Shown: positions 49,421 through 57,366 of the stretch, in pieces
Position numbering within the stretch: the stretch's first letter is position 1
Layout of the letters: each line of letters begins with the position of its first letter
Translations under genes and position numbers: made by a program
From: CATQHS01 sp963422655
GTDB lineage: Bacteria; Actinomycetota; Acidimicrobiia; Acidimicrobiales; Aldehydirespiratoraceae
Length of the DNA stretch: 64,000 nt
Assembly: GCA_963422655.1 (NCBI GenBank)
Contig: OY730440.1
Coordinates: 248,001 to 312,000 of the forward strand
Direction: 5' to 3'
The notes under the pieces: generated by a model
Databases searched by the model: none
Seen by the model: only the letters and a program-made list of their open reading frames with translations
Told to the model about the DNA's origin: nothing

Positions 49421-50418
49421 CAGAACGGGTAGTCCTCGACCAGCTCGGGGTCGACGTCGGGTTCGCCGGTGGGCTCCCACCGTTCGTAGGCACCGGCCGG
49501 CAGAGCGCTCCAGCGGTTGTCGATAGAGCTCACGTCTCGCTCCGACTCGGGTCGCCACACCATGGCCAGCCTCATCCCCACCCGGAAACTGCCGACCGGA
49601 ATATGGCGCACGTCTATCCCGCCCACGGTTGTGTCGGCACCGTCGAGCAGGATCGAGCACCGGATATAGGGCTCGGTCTCGGTCTGGCCGTGATACTGGA
49701 TGGGCGTGATCTCCGTGAAGGAGGTGACGGTGCCCGTGTCGGCCACCTCCACATCGTCTTCGGGGCCCATCGGGACCCGGTTCAGAGCGTCGTAGCCGCG
49801 GCCGGGCACATGGACCTTGCCATCGGCCGGGCTGCGCTGGCCGAGGATGCGACCCTCGAGCAAGCCTTGGGCGAACCGGGCCCGGAACGGGAACAGCGGC
49901 TCGCGTATGCGGACACCGATGAGGTGCTCGGTGATCTCGACCGGTTCGGCACCGGGGTCCACTGTCGAGGGGGTCACAGGCTCGTGGCCGGGAGCGAACC
50001 AGATGTCGGTGACCGTGCCGCGGCGCTCATCGCGGAACCGGGCCATCACCCGCATCCCGGTTTCCATGGCGTCGATACAGCCGGCATCGACCGCATGCAC
50101 CATTGTGGTGGTGGCACCGTCGAGCCGGATCTGAGCGAAAGCGAAGGGTGTGGCGAAGGGGTGTTTGGAGGTGGGTTCGGTCACCCAGGTCCAAGCCGTC
50201 ACCACCCCGCCGGGACCGACTTCGACCAGATCGTCGGGCGACGTCGAGGCCCCGGTGGTGGGGTCGTACTCGACCGGAGGGCAGATCACCCGGTCGCCGA
50301 TGCGGGTGGCGAGTATCCGCCCGTCCCGCAATCCCGTCAGCCAAGGCCCGATAACGGGGCCGGTGGTTCGGGTGTAGGGGTATTCGAGTGTGAAATCGAC
50401 GTCGTTTGTCTTGCCCAT
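49420..50418 (-). CDS. Tandem DUF35 OB-fold protein
   Basis: A 332-aa protein with two DUF35-type OB-fold halves: first near residues 30-150 (GRILATRIGDRVICPPVEYD, then GVVTAWTWVTEP), second near 170-310 (GRILGQRSPADGKVHVPGRG, then GTVTSFTEITP). The rubredoxin-like zinc ribbon that usually precedes the OB-fold keeps only one cysteine in the first half and none in the second, so zinc binding looks lost. DUF35 proteins dock to thiolase-fold enzymes and help bind acyl-CoA substrates. First gene of the run to 46207, coupled to the thiolase-like gene. Confidence 0.85.
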   Translation of the reverse strand: MGKTNDVDFTLEYPYTRTTGPVIGPWLTGLRDGRILATRIGDRVICPPVEYDPTTGASTSPDDLVEVGPGGVVTAWTWVTEPTSKHPFATPFAFAQIRLDGATTTMVHAVDAGCIDAMETGMRVMARFRDERRGTVTDIWFAPGHEPVTPSTVDPGAEPVEITEHLIGVRIREPLFPFRARFAQGLLEGRILGQRSPADGKVHVPGRGYDALNRVPMGPEDDVEVADTGTVTSFTEITPIQYHGQTETEPYIRCSILLDGADTTVGGIDVRHIPVGSFRVGMRLAMVWRPESERDVSSIDNRWSALPAGAYERWEPTGEPDVDPELVEDYPF

Positions 50419-50536
50419 ATCAGTACTGATCCAAACATAGCCCGGCCTGCCGACACAACCCGCAGACTCTGTTCAGTGGTGAACCGCGAAATCTCCCGGT
50501 AGGCGAACCGCAAAGGGGCCGAGCCATGGATCTACC

Positions 50537-51544
50537 ATGACTGCTATCTCTCGCCGCCCCGCCCCATACCTGGTTGTGGCCGCAACAGTCGCGGCGTTAG
50601 CCGGTGTCGTCGGTGTATTGCTGGCTCGAGGCGGTGAAAGCACCGATCGGGCCGAGACCAACTCTGCCGACACAAACTTTCCTGCCAGCACGACCATCCT
50701 CCCGGCAGCCACCGACGGTCCACGAGTCGAGGACCTTCCCCCTGCCAGCACGACCATCCTCCCAGCAGCCACCGACGGTCCACGAGTCGAGGACCTTCCC
50801 CCTGCCAGTGATCGGCCCGGTACTGCCCGATGGACAGTGGAGATCTTGGAGTGGTTCCCCCACGACCCGACCGCCTTCACCCAGGGCTTGGAGACAGCCG
50901 ACGGGGTTCTGTACGAAAGCACCGGGCTCTACGGGCGTTCCTCCCTACGGGTCGTCGACATGGCCACCGGGACCGTCATCAGCCAGGCCACTGTGGCCGA
51001 CAATCTGTTCGCCGAGGGATTGACGGTTGTGGGCGACCGGATCGTGCAACTCACCTGGAAAGCCGGGCGGGCTCTGGTCTACGACCGAACCACCCTTACT
51101 CCCATCGACGAGTTCTCCTATGAGGGAGAGGGCTGGGGCTTGTGCCGGTCCGGGGGTGTATTGATCATGTCGGACGGCTCGGATCGTTTGGCCCAGCGCA
51201 ACCCCGAGTCGTTCGAGCTCATCGACCATGTCACGGTCACCGCGGCCAACCCCGGTATCACAGTCGACCACCTCAATGAGCTGGAATGCGTGGACGGGCT
51301 GGTGATCGCCAACGTGTGGTTGACATCGGAGTTGCTGGTGATCGATCCTGCCGTCGGCCTCGTTGTTGCCACCATCGACGGTCAGGCTCTGATCGACGAC
51401 GTTCGAGCCGCGGCTGGTCCAGTCGAGATCGATGTCCTCAACGGCGTGGCCGCCCTCGATGACGGCACCTTCTTGATGTCGGGCAAGCTCTGGCCCCGGA
51501 TGTACCGAGTCCGGTTGTTGGAGTCGCCTCGAGACCAAGACTAA
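50537..51544 (+). CDS. Glutaminyl-peptide cyclotransferase (beta-propeller type), membrane anchored
   Basis: Forms pyroglutamate at the N-terminus of Gln-starting peptides. The 335-aa protein has an N-terminal signal anchor (about residues 11-31), a repetitive Pro/Thr/Ala linker (about 49-92) and a five-bladed propeller with family motifs such as DPTAFTQGLETADGVLYEST, GEGWGLC and LNELECVDGLVIANVW. The domain would lie outside the membrane. The linker holds two nearly identical 20-residue units. Confidence 0.9.
   Translation: MTAISRRPAPYLVVAATVAALAGVVGVLLARGGESTDRAETNSADTNFPASTTILPAATDGPRVEDLPPASTTILPAATDGPRVEDLPPASDRPGTARWTVEILEWFPHDPTAFTQGLETADGVLYESTGLYGRSSLRVVDMATGTVISQATVADNLFAEGLTVVGDRIVQLTWKAGRALVYDRTTLTPIDEFSYEGEGWGLCRSGGVLIMSDGSDRLAQRNPESFELIDHVTVTAANPGITVDHLNELECVDGLVIANVWLTSELLVIDPAVGLVVATIDGQALIDDVRAAAGPVEIDVLNGVAALDDGTFLMSGKLWPRMYRVRLLESPRDQD
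50681..50808. repeat. Two 60-bp tandem repeats in the cyclotransferase linker
   Basis: Units 50681-50740 and 50741-50800 differ at one base (G at 50704, A at 50764), and the first eight bases of a third unit follow at 50801-50808. Each unit codes for 20 residues beginning PASTTILPAATDG; the frame is kept. Confidence 0.95.
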
Positions 51545-51553
51545 CGGGACCGG

Positions 51554-52009
51554 TCAGTCGGTTCCCGACCATCCCTCGTGGGCGACGGCCGCCCGGTAGG
51601 CGTCCCGCAGGATCACAGCGACGGTCTCGGCCTGCTCGTCGCTGTCGTAACGGGTACGGGGCCAGAAGAAGCCCCGCAGTCCGTCCCGGCGCTTACGGGG
51701 AACCACGTGGACATGAAGGTGGGGTACCGACTGGCTGACTCGGTTGTTCATGGCCACGAAGGTGCCTTCGGCATCGAGCCCCTGCTCCACGGCTTTGGCC
51801 ATGAGACGAGCCCGGACGAACAGCGGTTCGATCTGCTCGACCGGAAGGTCGGCGAGAGTTTCATGATGCTGGCGGGGCAGCAGCAGAACGTGACCGACGA
51901 ACAAAGGCCGGATGTCGAGGATGGCTACGCAATATTCGTCATCGATCACGACCTGTCCGGGTTCGTCACCGGCGATGACACCGCAGAACAGGCAGTCCGC
52001 AACCATCAC
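51554..52009 (-). CDS. HIT-family nucleotide hydrolase/transferase
   Basis: A 151-aa histidine-triad protein. The N-terminal CLFCGVIAGDEPG and the active-site PHLHVHVVPRK (HxHxH) are clear. The zinc-like CxxC of actinobacterial HIT proteins is present near the start. Probable substrate is an adenosine phosphoramidate or dinucleotide. The longer C-terminus includes GFFWPRTRYD. Convergent with the cyclotransferase gene, nine bases apart. Confidence 0.93.
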   Translation of the reverse strand: MMVADCLFCGVIAGDEPGQVVIDDEYCVAILDIRPLFVGHVLLLPRQHHETLADLPVEQIEPLFVRARLMAKAVEQGLDAEGTFVAMNNRVSQSVPHLHVHVVPRKRRDGLRGFFWPRTRYDSDEQAETVAVILRDAYRAAVAHEGWSGTD

Positions 52010-52139
52010 GCCACACTATTGGCCGAGCCCGGCCCCGGCCGACTGTCACAGGGGTCCACCAGACTGATCGCTGAGCCCATCGCTCCCCTCGCCGCCCGGG
52101 CCGGGCCGCCTTTGCTCCAAGCATCGGAAGGCCCCGACC

Positions 52140-52910
52140 ATGGCTGCGACCAGCCCGCTCGAAAATCTGACCATGACTGCCATCGACCGGCCCGCGGGAT
52201 CGGCCGTCGCCTGCGAATGGGATGGGCGCCACCATTTCCTGGACGCCACCGCCCACCGCTACGGGGCCCTGGTCGGCTTACGCTGCCCGGCCGAGATGGT
52301 CGCGGTGGCATCCATCCTCGAATCCACGATCCGGATCCGCGGCGAAACCGTACCCGCCAAGATAGCCTGGTCTGCAGATCGCCTCGGGCGAACGGGCGGA
52401 TTGGCGCGCGTCGATCCCGACTGTACCTTCAGTGTCCATGACCTGAAAGGACCGGTGGTCGACGTCGCCCGCAGAGCCCTGGGCCTGGCCACTCCGGCCT
52501 GTGAGGAGCCGGTGGTAACGATCATCGACGCCGTATTTCTGGATCGAGTTCGCCGCGCCCTGGATCGGCGGGGCTTCGACGACCGGCCCGACTGGGCGCA
52601 GTTGGCCGCCCTTCACCCTTTGGTCGGCAACACCGAGATGACAGCTCGTGAGTTACTCGGACGCAGGGCTTCATTCGAGAGCACCCATTCTTGGTCGTTG
52701 TTGCGCCGCTGCGTGAGCCGCCAAGCCTCCGACATGGCGCTGATCGCGCCCGGGCTCGACTCGGCCGTGGCCGGTTGGCTCGACGACGGGTCCTTTGCCC
52801 GGTGGATGCTGGCCGGGCTCGGAGGAATCGAGATATCTCGAGCCGAAGTGCTGGAGCGGGTGGGTTCCGAAGTCGCCGATCGGTTGAGTCGGGCCTTGGG
52901 TCCGGTATGA
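52140..52910 (+). CDS. Unknown 256-aa protein
   Basis: Not recognised. Soluble, no signal peptide or membrane segment. It has a mixed alpha/beta N-terminal half (GLRCPAEMVAVASILESTIR, GPVVDVARRALGLA) and a helical C-terminal half with MTARELLGRRASFESTHSW and RWMLAGLGGIEISRAEVLER. Start may be ATG 52140 or ATG 52173. Clean third-position GC bias and lack of a competing frame support coding. It converges with the TIM-barrel protein gene, 12 bases between stops. Confidence 0.7.
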   Translation: MAATSPLENLTMTAIDRPAGSAVACEWDGRHHFLDATAHRYGALVGLRCPAEMVAVASILESTIRIRGETVPAKIAWSADRLGRTGGLARVDPDCTFSVHDLKGPVVDVARRALGLATPACEEPVVTIIDAVFLDRVRRALDRRGFDDRPDWAQLAALHPLVGNTEMTARELLGRRASFESTHSWSLLRRCVSRQASDMALIAPGLDSAVAGWLDDGSFARWMLAGLGGIEISRAEVLERVGSEVADRLSRALGPV

Positions 52911-52922
52911 ATGCTAAGGGGC

Positions 52923-54056
52923 TCAGCTCCGACCCAGGTCGGCGGCAGCGCCGGTCGAGAAGTGGTCGGCCAAAGCCTGGCGGGCCTTTGGTTCGAGCGT
53001 CTGCCAGTCGTAAATGGAGCCGCCGATCGAGCCGGAGTCCACCAGTGCATCTATGAAAGCATCGATCTCGTCGAGGGTGGCGCGCGGTTCTCTCGGGGCA
53101 GGGTCGTCGTCTATGCCGTCGACGCCTCCGATACCGCCGATTCCGTGAACCAGAGCTGCAGTGTCGCCGAGGTTGGCCCGGAGCCGACGCACCGACTCCT
53201 CGTGGTAGGCGTAGCCGTCGCCGTAGCCGGATTTGTCCGAGCGAAACGACCAGTAACTCATGGGCAGCCACACGTCATAGACCGATGCCAACTTGCCCCA
53301 AGGAAAACCCGGCCAGTAGTTGGTGTTCACCACCTCGGTCAGTACCGGAGGTAGCACGATGGCACCGAGCGGGTCGTCGGTTCGGGCCCGGAAGGTCTGT
53401 GACAGCGCTACCAGTCGTTCGCTGCGTGCGGCCGGCTCCAATCCGCCTCGCCACTCGATGTCGAGGGCGACCCCGTCGAAACGGTGCCCGAGCACCTCGA
53501 ACTCGTCGAGCAGCCTGAGCCGCTCCAGATCACGGCCGTCGCCCACCCACTTGGGGAGATACCAGGCCACTACCGCCATCCCTCGCTGATGGGCTCCGAT
53601 GAGCAGATCAGCCAGCAGCCAGCGGTCCTCCAGACCGTCGGGCGAACGATCGTCGAGCCGGGCCGCCTGCAGATAGATGGTCTCGACCCCGCCTCGTTCC
53701 ATCTCTGCCAAAGAGTTGAAGTCGAACGGCGGGTCGAAGTGGGTATAGGCAGGTGAGAAGTCGAATACATCGACCCATGCCCCGTAACCGCGGTACACGT
53801 CGGTGGTTCGAACGGCCGGCCACCGGCCCCCCTCCGTCAGATCGCCCACGCCGCGGTCTACCTCGGCCGAGCTCACGGTTAGAGGCAACACCGGTGAAGC
53901 CTCGGACTGGCGCCGGGTCAACGCCAGCATCCCCGTCAGCATGGTCAGTCCCACTACGCCCAAGAGAACGGCGCTGCGATAGGACTGGAGGAAGCCGGAC
54001 CGCCCGACGGGCCCTTCCGCATCGGGACGCAGCGACTGCACTCCAGCTTGCTTCAT
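52923..54056 (-). CDS. Membrane-anchored protein with a putative glycoside-hydrolase-like TIM barrel
   Basis: A 377-aa protein with one N-terminal transmembrane helix (about residues 28-47), then an extracytoplasmic domain. Segments VETIYLQAARL, AVVAWYLPKWV, FDGVALDIEWRGG and YDVWLPMSYWSF are the beta strands of a TIM barrel as in family 18-like hydrolases; ALDIEW places Asp and Glu at the usual catalytic strand end, but no specific family is claimed. Starts possible at ATG 54056 or 54098. Substrate unknown, perhaps an envelope glycan. Confidence 0.65.
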   Translation of the reverse strand: MKQAGVQSLRPDAEGPVGRSGFLQSYRSAVLLGVVGLTMLTGMLALTRRQSEASPVLPLTVSSAEVDRGVGDLTEGGRWPAVRTTDVYRGYGAWVDVFDFSPAYTHFDPPFDFNSLAEMERGGVETIYLQAARLDDRSPDGLEDRWLLADLLIGAHQRGMAVVAWYLPKWVGDGRDLERLRLLDEFEVLGHRFDGVALDIEWRGGLEPAARSERLVALSQTFRARTDDPLGAIVLPPVLTEVVNTNYWPGFPWGKLASVYDVWLPMSYWSFRSDKSGYGDGYAYHEESVRRLRANLGDTAALVHGIGGIGGVDGIDDDPAPREPRATLDEIDAFIDALVDSGSIGGSIYDWQTLEPKARQALADHFSTGAAADLGRS

Positions 54057-54278
54057 CACCTTTTCCACATTTGAACCGTAGCCCGTTACACGATGCAATG
54101 GGCTTCCCGGTACGATTCTCGCCGTGTCGGATCGAGTACCGGGCCACTCCGTCCGCAGATCGTCGGCGCATCGGGCTGATGCCTTCGAACCCTACGCTAA
54201 ACTGTCGGCTTTAGTCAGCAGCGTCCATGGCCGGGTGCAGTGCGTGTTCATGGGCGTGGCTGTTAAGAGGTCGTGTTC

Positions 54279-54758
54279 ATGACATTTGAGGTCGGAGACC
54301 GGGTCGTGTACCCCCACCATGGCGCCGCCATCGTCGAGAAGAAGGAAAAGCGCACCGCCTTCGGCAAGGAACGGGACTATCTGGTGCTGCGAATGGCCCA
54401 TGGAGAAATGGTGCTGGCCGTTCCCGTGGCCAAGGTCGAAGAGGTCGGCATGCGCTGGCCCATAAGCGCCGAGGATGTGGAGGACCTCTTCGAAGTCTTG
54501 GCCCGCCGGGATGTAAGAGAACCGGCCAACTGGTCTCGCCGCTTCAAGAACCACCAAGAGAAGCTGAAGTCTGGTGACGTGTACCAAGTAGCCGAGGTAG
54601 TCCGGAATCTGGCTTTGCGCGACCAAGACCGAGGATTGTCGGCCGGTGAGAAGTCGCTTTACAACAAGGCTCGCGTCGTGCTCGTCTCCGAACTCTCCTT
54701 CGCTCTGAAGGTGAGCGAGGAGGAAGCCACCGTAAAGGTCGACACTTTTCTGGTCTGA
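54279..54758 (+). CDS. carD: CarD-family transcription regulator
   Basis: Binds the beta subunit of RNA polymerase and stabilises open complexes, with roles in rRNA control and stress. The 159-aa protein begins MTFEVGDRVVYPHHGAAIVE (RNA-polymerase-interaction domain), has the middle RDYLVLRMAHGEM, and a helical DNA-binding C-terminal domain with the Trp of ANWSRRFKNHQEKL. ATG 54279 has an AAGAGG site upstream; an in-frame GTG at 54273 is also possible. Preceded by a 222-base divergent spacer. Confidence 0.94.
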   Translation: MTFEVGDRVVYPHHGAAIVEKKEKRTAFGKERDYLVLRMAHGEMVLAVPVAKVEEVGMRWPISAEDVEDLFEVLARRDVREPANWSRRFKNHQEKLKSGDVYQVAEVVRNLALRDQDRGLSAGEKSLYNKARVVLVSELSFALKVSEEEATVKVDTFLV

Positions 54759-54800
54759 GCCCGGCTCGTTGCGGTCTGGGCTCTCGGGTCACCGACACTG

Positions 54801-55571
54801 TCAGCGAACCAGGCCGCCTCCGTCCACGATCAACGACTGGCCGTTGACCATGCCGGCCGAATCCGACGCCAGCCACACCGCGACCTCGGCGATCTCGTCG
54901 GGTTCCAGCAACCGGCCACCGATGTTGCTGGCCGCGATCATCGCAGCTACAGCTTCGTCGTCGCCTATGAACCGTCGGATCATGGGCGTATCGGTGGAGC
55001 CCGGCAGCACCGCGTTGACCCGGATGCCGGCCCGGGCGTACTCGGTAGCCGCGGCCTTGGTCAGCCCGATCACGCCGTGCTTGGCCGCCGTGTAGTGGGG
55101 CAGGCCGGGGGCAGCCACCACCCCGGCACCCGACGAGGTGTTCACGATGGCACCGGCGTTGCGGGCGGCCATATGGCGCAACTCGTGTTTCATGCACACG
55201 AAGACGCTGGTGAGATTTCCGGCGATCATGCGGTCCCAGCGGTGCAGGTCGAGCTGATGAAACGAGCTCATCTGATCACTGATGCCGGCGTTGTTGAAGG
55301 CGACGTCGATGCGGCCGTAGGTGGCTACGATCTCGTCGAGTAGGGCCTCTACCGCGGTTTCGTCGGTCACGTCCACGGTGGCGTCAGAGGCCCGGTAGCC
55401 GTCGGCACCGATAGCTGCGACCGTCGCTGATGCTCCGGGCCCGTCACGGTCGGCCACGATCACGTGAGTCGCTCCCGCGGCCGCGAACTGCTGGGCCGCG
55501 GCCCGGCCGATGCCTCCGGCTCCTCCGGTCACCAAGACGATCTTGCCGGCGGCCAGCCCCACGGCCGTCAC
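54801..55571 (-). CDS. SDR-family oxidoreductase
   Basis: A 256-aa classical short-chain dehydrogenase. Cofactor motif VLVTGGAGGIGRAAAQQF, NAG in FNNAGISDQM, catalytic Tyr/Lys in HYTAAKHGVIGL, and the C-terminal signature MVNGQSLIVDGGG. The acidic residue in IVADRDGPG suggests NAD+. GTG start. Convergent with carD and 34 bases downstream of the thiolase gene on the same strand, so probably part of the same acyl-chain pathway. Confidence 0.92.
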   Translation of the reverse strand: MTAVGLAAGKIVLVTGGAGGIGRAAAQQFAAAGATHVIVADRDGPGASATVAAIGADGYRASDATVDVTDETAVEALLDEIVATYGRIDVAFNNAGISDQMSSFHQLDLHRWDRMIAGNLTSVFVCMKHELRHMAARNAGAIVNTSSGAGVVAAPGLPHYTAAKHGVIGLTKAAATEYARAGIRVNAVLPGSTDTPMIRRFIGDDEAVAAMIAASNIGGRLLEPDEIAEVAVWLASDSAGMVNGQSLIVDGGGLVR

Positions 55572-55605
55572 CCCGGTCGGACGCGTCCGGACGGACAGGC
55601 GGGAG

Positions 55606-56757
55606 TCAAAGCCGCTCGATGATGGTCACGTTGGCTTGGCCGCCCCCCTCGCACATGGTTTGCAGTCCCCACCGTCCCCCGGTGCGTTCCAGCTCGTGCA
55701 CCAGCGTGGTCATCAGCTTGGCTCCGGTGCAGCCGAGCGGATGGCCCAAGGCTATGGCCCCGCCATTCACGTTGACCAACTCATGGGCAATACCGTGCTC
55801 GCGCATCCAGACCATGGGAACCGGGGCGAAAGCCTCGTTGCACTCGAACAGGTCGAAGTCGTCGATGCTCATGCCGGTGCGTTCCAGTGCGTAGGCCGTT
55901 GCCCCGATGGGGCCGGTGAGCATGTAGATCGGGTCGTCGCCTCGGACCGACATGTGATGGATGCGGGCCTGCGGGGTCAAGCCGTGGGTCCGCACGGCTC
56001 GTTCGGAGGCGATGAGCATCGCGGCGGCACCGTCACTGATCTGGCTCGATACCGCGGCGGTGAGGCGGCCTCCTTCGATCAGCGGTGCCAACGACGCCAT
56101 CTTCTCCAAAGAGGTGTCGCGGCGAGGACCTTCATCGGTGGTTACGTCGCCGACGGGGGTGATCTCAGCCGCGAAACGGCCCTCGTCGATGGCCTGTACC
56201 GCTCGGCGGTGGCTCTCGAGGGCGTACTCTTCCATCTCGGCGCGGGAGATGTCCCATTTCTCGGCGATCATCTCCGCCCCCCGGAACTGCGATATCTCTT
56301 GGTGACCGTAACGATCGACCCAGCCCACCGAGCCGCTGTAGGGGTCGGGGTGACCGAGTGGCTCGGCCGCCGACAGGCAGTAGCCGATGGGAACGATGGA
56401 CATGTTCTGGACGCCGCCGGCCACCACCAAGTCATGGACCCCGGCCATGGCAGCCATGGCCGCGAAGCTGATGGCCTGCTGGCCCGAGCCGCACTGGCGG
56501 TCGATGGTCACCCCGGGGACGGCCTCGGGCAGGCCGGCCGCCAACCAGCAGGTGCGGGCGACGTCACCGGCGTTGGGGCCGATGCTGTCGAGGCCACCGA
56601 ACATGACGTCCTCGATGGCGGCAGGATCGAGGCCGGTTCGATCGATCAGGGCTCCGATGGCGGCCGCACCGAGGTCGGCCGGATGCACAGAGGCCAGCCC
56701 ACCGCCCCGCCGCCCGGTCGGGGTGCGGACCGCGTCGACGATGTAGGCCTCGTTCAC
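55606..56757 (-). CDS. Acetyl-CoA C-acyltransferase (thiolase)
   Basis: Cleaves 3-ketoacyl-CoA. The 383-aa protein has the full catalytic set: Cys in IDRQCGSGQQAI, His in GGAIALGHPLGCTG, and Cys in MCEGGGQANV. This contrasts with the two Cys-less paralogues near 48 kb. GTG 56757 gives the normal N-terminus YIVDAVRTPTGRRGG; the start overlaps the stop of the ArsI/CadI-like gene by four bases (GTGA). Followed by the SDR gene, suggesting a beta-oxidation unit. Confidence 0.94.
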   Translation of the reverse strand: MNEAYIVDAVRTPTGRRGGGLASVHPADLGAAAIGALIDRTGLDPAAIEDVMFGGLDSIGPNAGDVARTCWLAAGLPEAVPGVTIDRQCGSGQQAISFAAMAAMAGVHDLVVAGGVQNMSIVPIGYCLSAAEPLGHPDPYSGSVGWVDRYGHQEISQFRGAEMIAEKWDISRAEMEEYALESHRRAVQAIDEGRFAAEITPVGDVTTDEGPRRDTSLEKMASLAPLIEGGRLTAAVSSQISDGAAAMLIASERAVRTHGLTPQARIHHMSVRGDDPIYMLTGPIGATAYALERTGMSIDDFDLFECNEAFAPVPMVWMREHGIAHELVNVNGGAIALGHPLGCTGAKLMTTLVHELERTGGRWGLQTMCEGGGQANVTIIERL

Positions 56758-57185
56758 CGAACCCGGCAAGGCGCCGAGACCGGTTGGCGACAATGCGATG
56801 TCACGATCACGTTCTCCAACACATCGCTGTCGCCGGTCTTCACGTACCACTCCCAGGGGGCACCGTCGGGATCGGTCACCCACGTCTCGGTCTTGTCGGC
56901 GTAGCAGCACATGGTGTCGTCCACTCCGGTGGTCTGCAAGCCCGAGGAGCTCAGACGCTGCTCTGCCGCAGTCACCTGCTCGGCCGTCTCGGTCTCCACC
57001 CCCAAGTGGTTGATGGTTCCGGAGCCGCTGGGATTCTCGAACAGCACGAGCTTGAGGGGCGGTTCGGTGATGGCGAAGTTGGCGTAGCCGGGCCGGCGCT
57101 TGGCCGGCTCGGTATCGAACATCTTGGTGTAGAAAGTGACAGCTTCGTTGATATCGCTCACGTTCAGGGCCAGTTGCAGTCTCAT
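56754..57185 (-). CDS. ArsI/CadI-type VOC-fold dioxygenase-like protein
   Basis: A 143-aa vicinal-oxygen-chelate protein closely matching the ArsI/CadI family: QLALNVSDINEAVTFY, RRPGYANFAITEPPLKLVLF, GTINHLGVE, the vicinal thiols MCCYADK (Cys93-94) and TDPDGAPWEWY. Candidate Fe(II) ligands are Gln4, His60 and Glu112. ArsI cleaves the C-As bond of trivalent organoarsenicals. No arsR, arsC or transporter lies nearby. A C-terminal tail with two extra cysteines (SHCRQPVSAPCRVR) overlaps the thiolase start. Confidence 0.85.
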   Translation of the reverse strand: MRLQLALNVSDINEAVTFYTKMFDTEPAKRRPGYANFAITEPPLKLVLFENPSGSGTINHLGVETETAEQVTAAEQRLSSSGLQTTGVDDTMCCYADKTETWVTDPDGAPWEWYVKTGDSDVLENVIVTSHCRQPVSAPCRVR

Positions 57186-57366
57186 AGGTTACCTCAACCC
57201 GTTCGGATGATCAGAGATTCCAGGCCTCACCAAGCCGGGTCCTATCCCGGCGTCGAATCCCGACCGCCGCCCCGATCCAGTGGCAACGTCTCCGGTTTGT
57301 CACATCCAGATCCAGATCGCGGTGGCCAAACTGGTCCGCTCGTCAGACTTGGGATAGAAACCAGTC

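Noticed and set aside
55510..56904. Plus-strand 464-codon frame opposite the thiolase and SDR start
   Set aside because: It opposes the catalytic motifs of a clear thiolase; composition is a GC shadow.
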